64,000 nucleotides of DNA from a virus: positions 34,400 to 98,399 of the IMG/VR virus record IMGVR_UViG_3300025313_000008; one strand, 5' to 3'. A program made the translations under genes and the position numbers. This document shows positions 44,664-51,770 of this stretch, piece after piece. Position 1 is the first letter of the stretch, and every line of letters starts with the position of its first letter. The notes under the pieces are model-generated. The model searched no databases. It was not told the origin of the DNA and was given only the letters and a program-made list of their open reading frames with translations.

Positions 44664-44948
44664 CTACTCTACATTATAGTTTAATTGTTTTAATGGATCA
44701 AACCCATTAGCCCTACAACATTGATGAAATGTAGTTTTTATTCTATTAAGACTCATTATAATATCTAATTGTTTTTCACATTTGTAATATGAATCTAATC
44801 GCTCTCTAAGATTAGGAACATCTTTTAATTCATCGAGATTAGATTCTATTGCCTTAATTAAACTGGAAACTTCTAAGTGTGAATAAATTTCTCTTTTTTG
44901 AATGCCGTGAATTCTAAGCCAAAATTTTAGGCAAAGTAATAAACACAA
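44664..44948 (-). CDS. Hypothetical helical protein, 94 aa
   Basis: A helical protein that probably starts with TTG at 44948, 3 nt after the stop of the 267-aa gene; no ATG is available near the N-terminus, so the start is uncertain. It contains SLIKAIESNLDEL and an RIKTTFHQCCRANGF segment. No family recognised. Confidence 0.55.
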   Translation of the reverse strand: MCLLLCLKFWLRIHGIQKREIYSHLEVSSLIKAIESNLDELKDVPNLRERLDSYYKCEKQLDIIMSLNRIKTTFHQCCRANGFDPLKQLNYNVE

Positions 44949-44950
44949 GT

Positions 44951-45754
44951 TTATCTATCTTGGTATAAGAATAGAGTGTCTACAATTAGATATTTGTTAG
45001 TTGCTTCGCCTGATTGAATTGTAGATATTGCATTAACAGAATTATTAGGTAAGTCAGTTGTAAATGTTGCTACTAATACATCGTCAATTAAATATTCAAT
45101 ACTTGGTGTTGATGGATTTGTTCTAATTTCAAATGTATGGAAAAGATTGTCATCTGCAACTCCTGTATCCACACTATCTGGAGTAGTACCGTCACTAATT
45201 TCTGCAAACCAATTTCCTGTTCCATCTGCTCTAAATATAACATAATCGTTTGGTACAGTTGAAAATGGAAATACCCCACCGGGATATGAACCATTATAAA
45301 AATGTCCTCCTAAAAGAACTGATTGTAATGTGTCTCCACTTGATTCTTTTCTAGCTCTCCAAACTAGTCTTGCGTTTTTAGTTGGATCTAATGCTAGTCT
45401 TCCTGTACCACAAATGTTTATTCTTGCTACATCGTCTGTTACTCCGTCAGTTCCTATTCTAGTTTGTCCTCCTACTACATTATCTACAACAGAAATTCCA
45501 CCAGTAGCTTGTTTTTCAAAGTGAACATCCAAACCAGTTGTTGGTGCTGGATAAAAGAATTCATCATAAAACCAAAAATTATCAAAAGGATCAACTACAT
45601 GTTCAGAATCAATACCTCCTCCACCACCTTCAATTATTGCTTGATAAGCTGGATCAATATCTTCTTGTTTAATAGTACCTTGTTTAATATCCTCACTTGT
45701 AATAGTGTTATCAGGTGTTCCACCAATTTTCCAAGGTTGTCCTCTTCCCGGCAT
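44951..45754 (-). CDS. Lectin-like virion protein with MPGRG start, 267 aa
   Basis: Residues 1-45 form a module (MPGRGQPW..GG.PDNTITS.DIK) shared with the 45815 protein, followed by a Gly-rich hinge. Residues ~55-267 look like a concanavalin-type jelly roll (ARLVWRARKES, FHTFEIRTN, IEYLIDDVLVATF). Probably a surface-exposed virion protein that may bind glycans. A TATA box (CTTATATAC) lies about 25-30 nt before the ATG. Confidence 0.72.
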   Translation of the reverse strand: MPGRGQPWKIGGTPDNTITSEDIKQGTIKQEDIDPAYQAIIEGGGGGIDSEHVVDPFDNFWFYDEFFYPAPTTGLDVHFEKQATGGISVVDNVVGGQTRIGTDGVTDDVARINICGTGRLALDPTKNARLVWRARKESSGDTLQSVLLGGHFYNGSYPGGVFPFSTVPNDYVIFRADGTGNWFAEISDGTTPDSVDTGVADDNLFHTFEIRTNPSTPSIEYLIDDVLVATFTTDLPNNSVNAISTIQSGEATNKYLIVDTLFLYQDR

Positions 45755-45787
45755 AATAAAGAATAGTATAGAAAGTATATAAGTATA

Positions 45788-45813
45788 TTTTTAAAAAAAA
45801 TAAAATTTTGTTG
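45788..45813 (-). terminator. T-rich terminator after the 45815 gene
   Basis: On the minus strand, directly after the stop at 45815, the sequence reads AAAATTTTATTTTTTTTAAAAA, an oligo-T tract typical of archaeal termination. It also lies upstream of the promoter of the 44951 gene, separating the two transcripts. Confidence 0.55.
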
Positions 45814-45814
45814 A

Positions 45815-46153
45815 TTATGTAGCTTCTACTACAACAAACCAACCGGGTGTTCCTATCACAACAACATCTACTGGTGTATGAACGCCTTCTGTTATCATTG
45901 GAGGTGCATAAACTCCGGGTCCGTCAACTATTGTTACAGTTACTTTTGCTGGAACCCTTCCTAATCCGTGTGGAATTAGTACTGGTGCTCCTGTCATTGG
46001 TATTGGTGGGCTTTTGAAAAATCCTAATTTAATTCCCCAAACTGCTCCGTTTGCAATATCGCTAGTTCCTACATCCAAATCTTTTATATCTGGACTAGTA
46101 ACAGTTGAATCGGGTAATCCGCCTTCACTCCATGGTTTTCCTCTTCCGGGCAT
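45815..46153 (-). CDS. Small virion-like protein with MPGRG start, 112 aa
   Basis: The N-terminal module MPGRGKPWSEGGLPDS...TSPDIK is clearly paralogous to that of the 44951 protein. The rest is a small beta domain (VLIPHGLGRVPAKVTVTIV), a pattern seen in short C-terminal domains of phage fibres and pre-neck appendages. A TATA box (GTTTATAAGT) lies about 30 nt upstream of the ATG. Probably an appendage protein. Confidence 0.72.
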   Translation of the reverse strand: MPGRGKPWSEGGLPDSTVTSPDIKDLDVGTSDIANGAVWGIKLGFFKSPPIPMTGAPVLIPHGLGRVPAKVTVTIVDGPGVYAPPMITEGVHTPVDVVVIGTPGWFVVVEAT

Positions 46154-46187
46154 AAGATAAATTAGTAATTTTTACTTATAAACATAT

Positions 46188-46679
46188 TTACTCAGTAATG
46201 TCAACTATTCGTTCCTGTTCTAACTGATCGTTTGCATCATTTCCATGTGCTTCTACCTTTACAAGATATTTTCCTGCTAATAACCCATTAATAGTTCTTT
46301 GTTGGAGTGGAACTGGATCATAGAAATCATATGATACTTCGTCCTTGTTCTTTTCTGTTTTATCGTGAATTACATTTGTATTTCCCGAAATCTCTTCTAT
46401 TATTGCTCCTTGGTAAACTTTTAGGTTAACACTATCAAATCTTTTCCCCAATCTAACTATAAATTTTTGACCTAATTTTCCACTTTCAGGGATTTGTGCA
46501 ACTAACTGTTTAATCTTGGGTAACTCTCTTGGCTTTTGTTCAACATTATCTGTTAGTTCTTCTATAAGTTTTCGCTTTCTTTCAGCATCTGGATTAGATT
46601 CTTTAGCTTTGTCATCTCGCGTAATTTCTACCCCGATTTTTGTTGACTCAAAACGAGTATCTTTTTCACTTTCAGACAT
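46188..46679 (-). CDS. Hypothetical protein, charged N-terminus and Ig-like C-terminus, 163 aa
   Basis: The first ~65 residues are highly charged and probably helical or disordered. Residues ~70-160 look like an Ig/fibronectin-like beta domain (KFIVRLGKRFDSVNLKVY, GLLAGKYLVKVEAHG). A TATA-like GGTTATAAAC lies about 25 nt before the ATG. Position suggests a virion protein. Confidence 0.7.
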   Translation of the reverse strand: MSESEKDTRFESTKIGVEITRDDKAKESNPDAERKRKLIEELTDNVEQKPRELPKIKQLVAQIPESGKLGQKFIVRLGKRFDSVNLKVYQGAIIEEISGNTNVIHDKTEKNKDEVSYDFYDPVPLQQRTINGLLAGKYLVKVEAHGNDANDQLEQERIVDITE

Positions 46680-46728
46680 AAAAAGAAATAGAAATCATAG
46701 TTTATAACCTTTTGGTGTTATTCTATGA

Positions 46729-46986
46729 TTAAGATACTTCGGGCTTTGGTGGTGCAGTCCTAAAGTAGAATTGCACTACTAATACCACTATGATTGTCAT
46801 AGTACCTATAACACTCGCCAGTTGCTCCATTGCTGAAATAACACCTATTACTGGATCTGATCCTTCTGCAGTTGCAGTTGTGATTCCATAAAATAGAGTG
46901 AAACCCCATATTAGACAATAGGTTCCTATGATAAGGAAGGCTAGAATGTTGTTTATAGTTATTCTGTCTATTACAGCGTTTGCCAT
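46729..46986 (-). CDS. Two-pass membrane protein (holin-like), 85 aa
   Basis: Two transmembrane segments (~13-35, ILAFLIIGTYCLIWGFTLF; ~54-76, LASVIGTMTIIVVLVVQFYF) with a short polar loop and a charged C-terminus, the plan of class II holins. It has its own TATA box (GATATATACT) and codon use richer in C than its neighbours, as seen for the capsid gene. Lysis is the leading guess; a virion membrane protein is an alternative. Confidence 0.72.
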   Translation of the reverse strand: MANAVIDRITINNILAFLIIGTYCLIWGFTLFYGITTATAEGSDPVIGVISAMEQLASVIGTMTIIVVLVVQFYFRTAPPKPEVS

Positions 46987-47019
46987 GTTATAATCAATTA
47001 CTTAGTAGTATATATCCAT

Positions 47020-47301
47020 TTAGGCATCTTCTTCATAATCATCGCTAGTACTCAGTAACTCTCTAGCTATTTCTTCCAGTTCTGTTTGTAATTCTGGGTG
47101 TGTTTTTTTTGATATACTATCTAATATTTTAGCCATGATTACCACTGTTTTATTTAATCGCCAAACTGCCTTTCTTAAATCCGAAACATCATCTAAATGT
47201 TTCTTTTGATCATCAAGTCGCGTTTTTATTTTCCATCCTATTGCACCAAATACGGCAGTTAAAACTGCACCGAATATAGTTAGAAAGACTTGATTCTCCA
47301 T
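47020..47301 (-). CDS. Single-pass membrane coiled-coil protein, 93 aa
   Basis: One N-terminal transmembrane helix (~4-24, VFLTIFGAVLTAVFGAIGW) followed by a basic stop-transfer segment and a long coiled coil (~28-80) with an acidic end. The layout resembles holin-associated (spanin- or antiholin-like) phage proteins. It lies beside the two-pass protein, so they may act as a pair. Confidence 0.72.
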   Translation of the reverse strand: MENQVFLTIFGAVLTAVFGAIGWKIKTRLDDQKKHLDDVSDLRKAVWRLNKTVVIMAKILDSISKKTHPELQTELEEIARELLSTSDDYEEDA

Positions 47302-47325
47302 ATTGAACTATTGTTTGATTTGAAT

Positions 47326-47532
47326 TTAAACATATTTTTCTTTTCTTTTATAACCGCATTTATAGCATCTATCATCATCAAAAATATGCTTGCATTTTGC
47401 CATCTTTTTTAAATATTGTGTTGTCTGTTTTCCACATTTTGTACAGAAATATAATCTTGTATGCCCTGCTTCTCCAACCTTTGTTAATCCGTAATTATTA
47501 CAATATTTACACTTTTTTAAAGTGTTTGCCAT
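47326..47532 (-). CDS. Double zinc-ribbon protein, 68 aa
   Basis: Three CxxC pairs (CKYC ~8-11, CTKC ~31-34, CYKC ~56-59) and a further Cys/His give room for one or two zinc ribbons. Strongly basic. Probably nucleic-acid binding. Own TATA-like box upstream (TATATTTAAT). Confidence 0.75.
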   Translation of the reverse strand: MANTLKKCKYCNNYGLTKVGEAGHTRLYFCTKCGKQTTQYLKKMAKCKHIFDDDRCYKCGYKRKEKYV

Positions 47533-47556
47533 AAACCAGTTTAGTAATTATAGTTA

Positions 47557-47643
47557 TTAAATATACTTTTTGCATTTACAACCAAAAAAATAGCATCTTC
47601 CTACGTGTATGTTATTTTCGTGATTACAGTTCTTGCACTTTAT
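47557..47643 (-). other. Out-of-frame zinc-ribbon reading frame without a normal start
   Basis: After a TAG at 47644-47646, a 28-codon frame runs to a TAA at 47557 and encodes CKNC and CKCKK knuckles, a good minimal zinc ribbon. No ATG, GTG or TTG is in frame; it begins ATA-AAG-TGC. It overlaps the last 20 bases of the 47624-47845 gene in the +1 frame, so it could be reached by a +1 frameshift, use a rare start, or be a remnant. Confidence 0.3.
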
Positions 47644-47845
47644 CTACTTTCACCTTATAAATAATTGATACCCTAATATAACCATCGCCTTGATCTATAG
47701 TGATTTTATCTTCATCTTTTACGTCTATTGTTTTAAGAAATTCATTAACAGGTTCATCTATTTGTTTGGGATCTTTCGTTTTTGTCACCGTATCAAATAT
47801 GAATGTTTTAATCTGGAATTTAGTAGATTTACTCTTCCTCATCGA
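47624..47845 (-). CDS. Hypothetical basic protein, 73 aa
   Basis: A small alpha/beta protein (FQIKTFIFDTV, YIRVSIIYKVKVD). The ATG at 47845 is chosen because it overlaps the end of the acidic 36-aa gene; an ATG at 47881 would add only a Lys-rich leader that is the shifted reading of the acidic gene. Function unknown. Confidence 0.65.
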   Translation of the reverse strand, partial: SMRKSKSTKFQIKTFIFDTVTKTKDPKQIDEPVNEFLKTIDVKDEDKITIDQGDGYIRVSIIYKVKVDKVQEL

Positions 47846-47939
47846 AGTCTTCTTCTTCCTCTTTATATTCTTCTTTTTCATACTCTGGGTTCCCCTTTGG
47901 ATTCACTTTTTCCATTTCTTCTTCGAAAACTAGACTCAT
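47829..47939 (-). CDS. 36-aa acidic microprotein
   Basis: Starts MSLVFEEEMEK and ends in a run of Glu/Asp. It is followed by a basic protein whose start overlaps it by 17 nt, a possible acidic/basic partner pair. Support is mainly the interlocked arrangement, since low-complexity frames can arise by chance. Confidence 0.45.
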   Translation of the reverse strand: MSLVFEEEMEKVNPKGNPEYEKEEYKEEEEDFDEEE

Positions 47940-47996
47940 ACAATAGATTAGGTTGACTCAGAATAAAAACATTATCTAGGTTTAAAATGGGATAAT

Positions 47997-48353
47997 TCAT
48001 GCTTTTTTGGTAGTTTTCTTTTTTGATTCGTCTTTATTAACCAAAAAATGTAGTGCTGTTTTTCTACGTATCGAATCATAACTTTTTATGAATTCATATT
48101 GCCTATCAACTAATCCCATTTCTCTTAATACATCTAATCTGTTTCGTGCAATTCTAATTTTTATACCCAATTTTTTTGCTACTAACGCATATGTAACAAA
48201 TTTTCTTGATTTCATAAAATCTAAAATTTCTACTAATTCATCACTTACTGTACCATTAAATAAAAGCAATGGTTCTTGTTCTGCCTCTATTTCTTTTAAA
48301 TCTTCTGCCGTAATTACTATTTCCTTCAAACGTTTATCACTGGTTTTTCCCAT
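47997..48353 (-). CDS. Winged-helix DNA-binding protein, 118 aa
   Basis: Residues ~35-85 form a winged helix-turn-helix: ELVEILDFMKSRKFVTYALVAKKLGI, then ARNRLDVLREMGLVDR, a standard ArsR/MarR-like pattern for archaeal regulators. A Lys-rich tail follows. It overlaps the phosphoesterase gene by 28 nt, so the two are cotranscribed. Likely a transcription regulator of the virus or host. Confidence 0.78.
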   Translation of the reverse strand: MGKTSDKRLKEIVITAEDLKEIEAEQEPLLLFNGTVSDELVEILDFMKSRKFVTYALVAKKLGIKIRIARNRLDVLREMGLVDRQYEFIKSYDSIRRKTALHFLVNKDESKKKTTKKA

Positions 48354-49237
48354 TTTATTGGTGCCAAATGTGGTTCAACTATAATCTTGCCGTTAGATTC
48401 AACAATGACTTCAATGTTACCAACTGTAGGCATTTCTGGTTCGCCTTGTTTGTATAAGAATCCATCTGGAAACTTCCATGCTGGCGTTGATAGTCCTATT
48501 GTATTTGGAAATCTTACCTCAACATAATAGTGAACATGGCTTCTGACCAATAAATCTGTATGAAATCCATTCTCTCTATGTTGAAAATGCATCTTTACTA
48601 ATTCTCTTGCTATTGGTGTTGGTCTATACATCCACCATCCAGAATATCCTACGTGATGAGTAAAGTGTATATGTTTATCAAAAACTTTGAATGTAGCCTC
48701 AAAATCAGCCATTGTTTCATTTCCTATTACACTTGTATAAGACTCTGCTCCTATTTTCTTTCCAAATATTTTCTCAAAGTTTGTTGCTTCTCTTGTTGAA
48801 TGATATGGTGATCCACTGGTTAAATATATCTTTTCGTGTGGTATCATCTTGATTAATTTTTCGACGTCTGTCATTTGATCTAGATAATTTGTAGACCAAA
48901 CTGAATCTCCTAAACTTCGTGGATTACTTCCATCAACTGGTTCTCCGTTTATTACTAATATTTTTGGTTTTGTTATTAATGCATCTATTGATTCCTGCCA
49001 TGATGCTAATAACTTTCTTTGCATTCTTGATGGTCTATAACTACCACCATTATCTAGCGTTGGTTCTTCAGAACACACTGCGTATTTCGAACCATCATGT
49101 ATGTCACTGAATATTGCAAGAGATTTTGATGAAGTTGAACGACCTGATTTTAATTCGATATTTTGTTGTGTCAGTCTTTCTATTCTCGCTAATTGTTTTG
49201 TGTTTAAATCCTTTAACTGTTCTATTGTTTGCCCCAT
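48326..49237 (-). CDS. Calcineurin-like phosphoesterase, phage type
   Basis: About 303 residues. After an N-terminal coiled coil (~8-32) come the superfamily motifs FSDIHDG, NGEPVDG (Glu where Asp is usual), GSPYHS (in place of GNHD), FTHHVG and a C-terminal SHVHYY. This altered set resembles a phage/virus group with a G-T/S-P-x-H motif. The start at ATG 49237 is chosen because a TATA box (TTTATATA, ~49261-49270) lies 25-30 nt upstream; the ATG at 49261 overlaps that box. Substrate unknown. Confidence 0.8.
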   Translation of the reverse strand: MGQTIEQLKDLNTKQLARIERLTQQNIELKSGRSTSSKSLAIFSDIHDGSKYAVCSEEPTLDNGGSYRPSRMQRKLLASWQESIDALITKPKILVINGEPVDGSNPRSLGDSVWSTNYLDQMTDVEKLIKMIPHEKIYLTSGSPYHSTREATNFEKIFGKKIGAESYTSVIGNETMADFEATFKVFDKHIHFTHHVGYSGWWMYRPTPIARELVKMHFQHRENGFHTDLLVRSHVHYYVEVRFPNTIGLSTPAWKFPDGFLYKQGEPEMPTVGNIEVIVESNGKIIVEPHLAPIKWEKPVINV

Positions 49238-49257
49238 TCGCAATCTCTGTATTACCT

Positions 49258-49279
49258 CCATTATATAAACGCTTTGTTA
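49258..49279 (-). promoter_or_regulatory. Class A-like promoter of the phosphoesterase/regulator operon
   Basis: On the minus strand: AACAAAGCG, TTTATATAATGG, then the ATG at 49237 about 27 nt downstream. The upstream half matches the class A element; the AGTATATAG box is not evident. Confidence 0.6.
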
Positions 49280-49678
49280 GATCAATGGCAATAGATAAGT
49301 TTCTTTTTTTAGTATCTTAGCTTGCTTGAGTGTCCAACATGCTCCGCTTCTCTCATGATCTGTTGTGTTACAATGATAACATGGTTCCGTTTTTAGTTTT
49401 GTTGGAAGACAATAAAGTATATCACATTCTTGTGCAATCCTTAAGTTTCTTACCTTGTATCCATCCCAATTCTGTTCTGCTGGTTTAAATATCTTACATT
49501 CTATACCTAATTGTTTTGCTACGTCTTCCGCCTGTGTATCTACACCTTTCGCTCCACCCGATATTAAAGTAACAGTGCCTTGTTTTAAGTAGTTCTTTAA
49601 TATTGTAGAACTAACTTGACGTGCTGTCCGTTCTTCTCCTTCTGATAAATGACTTGATCCTACTATTGCTATTTTCAT
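49277..49678 (-). CDS. SLOG-superfamily Rossmann protein, 133 aa
   Basis: MKIAIVGSSHLSE at the start and SGGAKGVDTQAEDVAKQLG (~40-58) are hallmarks of the SLOG/DprA-like Rossmann fold (YpsA/DUF2493 relatives), which binds nucleotides or NAD-derived ligands. An insertion with CYHCNTTDHERSGAC (~97-111) adds a possible zinc site. It shares a 4-nt ATGA overlap with the HExxH gene. It might sense or process NAD metabolites together with NAMPT; this is speculation. Confidence 0.78.
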   Translation of the reverse strand: MKIAIVGSSHLSEGEERTARQVSSTILKNYLKQGTVTLISGGAKGVDTQAEDVAKQLGIECKIFKPAEQNWDGYKVRNLRIAQECDILYCLPTKLKTEPCYHCNTTDHERSGACWTLKQAKILKKETYLLPLI

Positions 49679-50052
49679 ATCTTTAAAAACGGTAAAACTG
49701 ATTGTGGTATTGTGGGTATTTTAATACGACTGTGACTATCACCTTTAATTTCTCTAAGCACATCCCAATGTGAATGCCAATCACATTTACATTTCATATG
49801 TAAAATCTCATGCCATAATACTCCCCCGCCATTCATTAAATGATCCCATTTTCCTATACGATCCTTATAACCATGAGATAATTGTATTATATTAGTATCC
49901 TCAAATATCCCGTTTTTATAAATAGCCCTTCCTAACGCTCTTTCTGCATTGGGGATTTTACCATCATATATTACAATATCCCATTCTTGTGAACAATCAT
50001 AATAAGGCGATGCAAATGTAAGAGCACATATTGTTATTAGTGTTTCAATCAT
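49675..50052 (-). CDS. Secreted HExxH metalloprotein
   Basis: 125 residues with a hydrophobic N-terminus (~1-16) like a signal peptide and a zincin signature HEILH (residues 81-85). A possible third ligand is His93 or His95 in CDWHSHW. Cys residues around the site (CKC) could form disulfides. Probably an extracellular zinc peptidase. A role in cutting host S-layer or cell-surface proteins at entry or egress is plausible. It overlaps its neighbours on both sides by 4 nt. Confidence 0.72.
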   Translation of the reverse strand: MIETLITICALTFASPYYDCSQEWDIVIYDGKIPNAERALGRAIYKNGIFEDTNIIQLSHGYKDRIGKWDHLMNGGGVLWHEILHMKCKCDWHSHWDVLREIKGDSHSRIKIPTIPQSVLPFLKI

Positions 50053-50219
50053 ATCTGACTTGCTCTTCCTTCAAATTCTGCATTACATTCTCTATGAGCA
50101 ATGGATTTCATATCACCGTATGGAAATGGAATAACCCAATTTTCGGTTTTAAATACAAGTTTTCTACAATGACAACATTTTCCTATGCTATCATCAAACT
50201 CTCTTAATCCTTCAGTCAT
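50049..50219 (-). CDS. 56-aa zinc-binding protein
   Basis: CCHCRK (~15-20) and a later AHREC (~42-46) could form a treble-clef-like zinc site around a short hairpin. Its stop overlaps the start of the HExxH gene (ATGA). Function unknown. Confidence 0.65.
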   Translation of the reverse strand: MTEGLREFDDSIGKCCHCRKLVFKTENWVIPFPYGDMKSIAHRECNAEFEGRASQI

Positions 50220-50226
50220 GTCCTAA

Positions 50227-50400
50227 TCAATAATACGTGTCTTCTTGTATTTTCTCTAAATCAACAACTTTGGTTTCCCTGTTTTCTCTTGCCATTACTT
50301 TTTCCTTTGTTTCACTTGCTTCTTCAAGACTTTCAAACGCCTCTTCTTCCTGCCAATCTCCGTTTTTGTTAATGAATCTAACTGAATATCTGTATCTCAT
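50227..50400 (-). CDS. 57-aa hypothetical protein
   Basis: Strand-turn-strand start (RYRYSVRFINKNGDW) then an acidic helix, like other short proteins of this region. It follows the hairpin terminator of the 50434 gene and is probably the first gene of the HExxH operon. Confidence 0.6.
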   Translation of the reverse strand: MRYRYSVRFINKNGDWQEEEAFESLEEASETKEKVMARENRETKVVDLEKIQEDTYY

Positions 50401-50411
50401 TTTCTCACCAT

Positions 50412-50442
50412 AAAAAAAAGAAACACTGGGTTTCTACCCAGT
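50412..50442 (-). terminator. Hairpin terminator of the 87-aa gene
   Basis: A 7-bp inverted repeat (ACTGGGT / ACCCAGT, 50425-50442) overlaps the stop codon and is followed on the minus strand by TTTCTTTTTTTT. With the one at 21.96 kb it is one of only two clear hairpin-plus-T-tract terminators seen. Confidence 0.72.
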
Positions 50443-50697
50443 CACCTCTGTAGCACTCGCGATTTTTAAAGAGTCGGCTACCTCAGAAGCTAATGCGACT
50501 GGGATAACTGTGCCTTTTTTGCTGTACTTTTCTCCAGCCTTGGTTTTACCTTGCTCGTTTAGGAAGAACTTTTTCTTTCCACTATCGTTGTCGGTAATAA
50601 GACTGAATACAAGATACTTATCTTGGGCTTCAGAACTTTTCCACTTTTTAATTTCCTTAAAGGTGGAATTGTATTTTGGCTTTTCTTGGTCTGCCAT
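50434..50697 (-). CDS. Basic protein with biased codon use, 87 aa
   Basis: A Lys-rich alpha/beta protein (KYLVFSLITDND, KKKFFLNEQGKTKAG, VALASEVADSLKIA). Codons ending in C/G (GTC, ATC, GAG, GCG) are much more common than in adjacent genes, and the gene has its own hairpin terminator. Both point to strong, independent expression. A DNA-compacting or ssDNA-binding role would fit the charge, but no family was recognised. Confidence 0.75.
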   Translation of the reverse strand: MADQEKPKYNSTFKEIKKWKSSEAQDKYLVFSLITDNDSGKKKFFLNEQGKTKAGEKYSKKGTVIPVALASEVADSLKIASATEVTG

Positions 50698-50737
50698 TAA
50701 TAATGTATTAACACGAAGGGGTATATTAATTTATCGT

Positions 50738-50833
50738 TTAATTGAACTTACTACAAAATTTACACGTACCACTTTCTTTCTTGGTTAGTGGAACCCCACA
50801 GAATATACATTTTTTTGGTAGTCGTTCAGCCAT
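50738..50833 (-). CDS. 31-aa zinc-ribbon microprotein
   Basis: CIFC and CKFC knuckles 14 residues apart in a basic peptide: a minimal zinc ribbon like that at 4814-4909. Its start overlaps the end of the 58-aa gene by 8 nt. Confidence 0.65.
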   Translation of the reverse strand: MAERLPKKCIFCGVPLTKKESGTCKFCSKFN

Positions 50834-51002
50834 AGGTTGTTCCTCTTTCAGTTAATGTAAGTAATTTTTTGGAATATTTTTCAAATTCTTTTTGATTCTT
50901 CTTTAGTCTTTCTCTCAAAAATATTTCCTCGAATTTAATCTGAAGTAATTTTACTTCTAGATCCTCATGAGGATCCTTTATTCGCCCTGTTCTATTAACC
51001 AT
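50826..51002 (-). CDS. 58-aa coiled-coil protein
   Basis: Nearly all helix with heptad pattern from ~12 to 50 (LEVKLLQIKFEEIFLRERLKK). Overlaps the neighbouring frames on both sides (8 and 25 nt). Unknown function. Confidence 0.6.
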   Translation of the reverse strand: MVNRTGRIKDPHEDLEVKLLQIKFEEIFLRERLKKNQKEFEKYSKKLLTLTERGTTYG

Positions 51003-51136
51003 GCCTCTAAAGTGTCTCGTAATTGTATATCATCTTCTTTACAATATTCATTATTCTTATAGTCTGGAAAAGCATAATGGAACCAATTATACATAGTCTT
51101 GGCACTTTCGACAGTTAGATTCATATCAAATAACAT
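50978..51136 (-). CDS. 52-aa hypothetical protein
   Basis: A short acidic, aromatic-rich protein (MYNWFHYAFPDYKNNEYC) with a C-terminal helix. It overlaps the coiled-coil gene by 25 nt. No family recognised. Confidence 0.55.
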   Translation of the reverse strand: MLFDMNLTVESAKTMYNWFHYAFPDYKNNEYCKEDDIQLRDTLEAWLIEQGE

Positions 51137-51175
51137 AGCGATTACCTTAAATATAACCTTTATAACAGTTTCGGC

Positions 51176-51544
51176 TCATTTTTTTACCTTTTTAGCGTAA
51201 TTACGTTCCTTCAATGTTTCGTGAAGATAGCCCATTGTATTAAACAAAATAGCACAAACCGATTCTTCCAATTCTTCTCTACCTTCAAATCCCCTATGTT
51301 CAAGCCACATATCCTCAGTGTGCCGTAATAAACTTTTCATATATTGATCTTTTGGTATTCCTTTTTGCCAATTATCAGAATCTCTTAGAGTTCCATCAGA
51401 TTGTACTCTATGTTTTGACATATACTCCCCATATCTTTTCAATACTATTGGTGATATAAATCCTTCATAATCTAGTTTTCCAGCGTCTGTATCTCTGGTT
51501 GCACCAGTTTCAAATTTTCTTACTTTGCCTCTCTTCCTTCCCAT
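51176..51544 (-). CDS. DUF5664 family (dATP/dGTP diphosphohydrolase-like)
   Basis: 122 residues matching the DUF5664 pattern common in phages: GATRDTDAGKLDYEGFISPIVLKRYGEYM, then DNWQKGIP, SLLRHTEDMW and a helix with CAILFNTMGYLHE. The family is related to MazG-type all-alpha NTP pyrophosphatases; some members (MazZ) prepare nucleotides for 2-aminoadenine genomes. No PurZ homologue was seen here, so general dNTP-pool control is the safer call. Confidence 0.82.
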   Translation of the reverse strand: MGRKRGKVRKFETGATRDTDAGKLDYEGFISPIVLKRYGEYMSKHRVQSDGTLRDSDNWQKGIPKDQYMKSLLRHTEDMWLEHRGFEGREELEESVCAILFNTMGYLHETLKERNYAKKVKK

Positions 51545-51572
51545 CGCATGTTAATTCGTATTGTCCCATATA

Positions 51573-51770
51573 TTAACCATTGCCTTTTTCTTTTTTCAGT
51601 CTTTCATCGTATTCTTCTCTAGTCAACCAGCCGGGAATTTTTTCTTTAATCATAGAAGCTATTCTTTTAGGATATTTCTTTTTACATCTATCACAAAATG
51701 AGTGTCCACAAAGTGAACAATATGTTGTATCTATTGAATCACAATAAAGGCATTTATCCACGTTCATCAA
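51573..51770 (-). CDS. Zinc-finger protein, B-box/FYVE-like, 65 aa
   Basis: CLYC...CSLCGHSFCDRC (~7-29) is a tight cross-braced Cys/His cluster reminiscent of small B-box or HIT-type fingers. A charged helical tail follows. It overlaps the 47-aa gene by 17 nt. Confidence 0.75.
   Translation of the reverse strand: MMNVDKCLYCDSIDTTYCSLCGHSFCDRCKKKYPKRIASMIKEKIPGWLTREEYDERLKKEKGNG

Noticed and set aside
51176-51544. Z-genome (2-aminoadenine) pathway
   Set aside because: Only a DUF5664-type gene is visible; PurZ and DatZ are absent from the window, so base replacement is not claimed.
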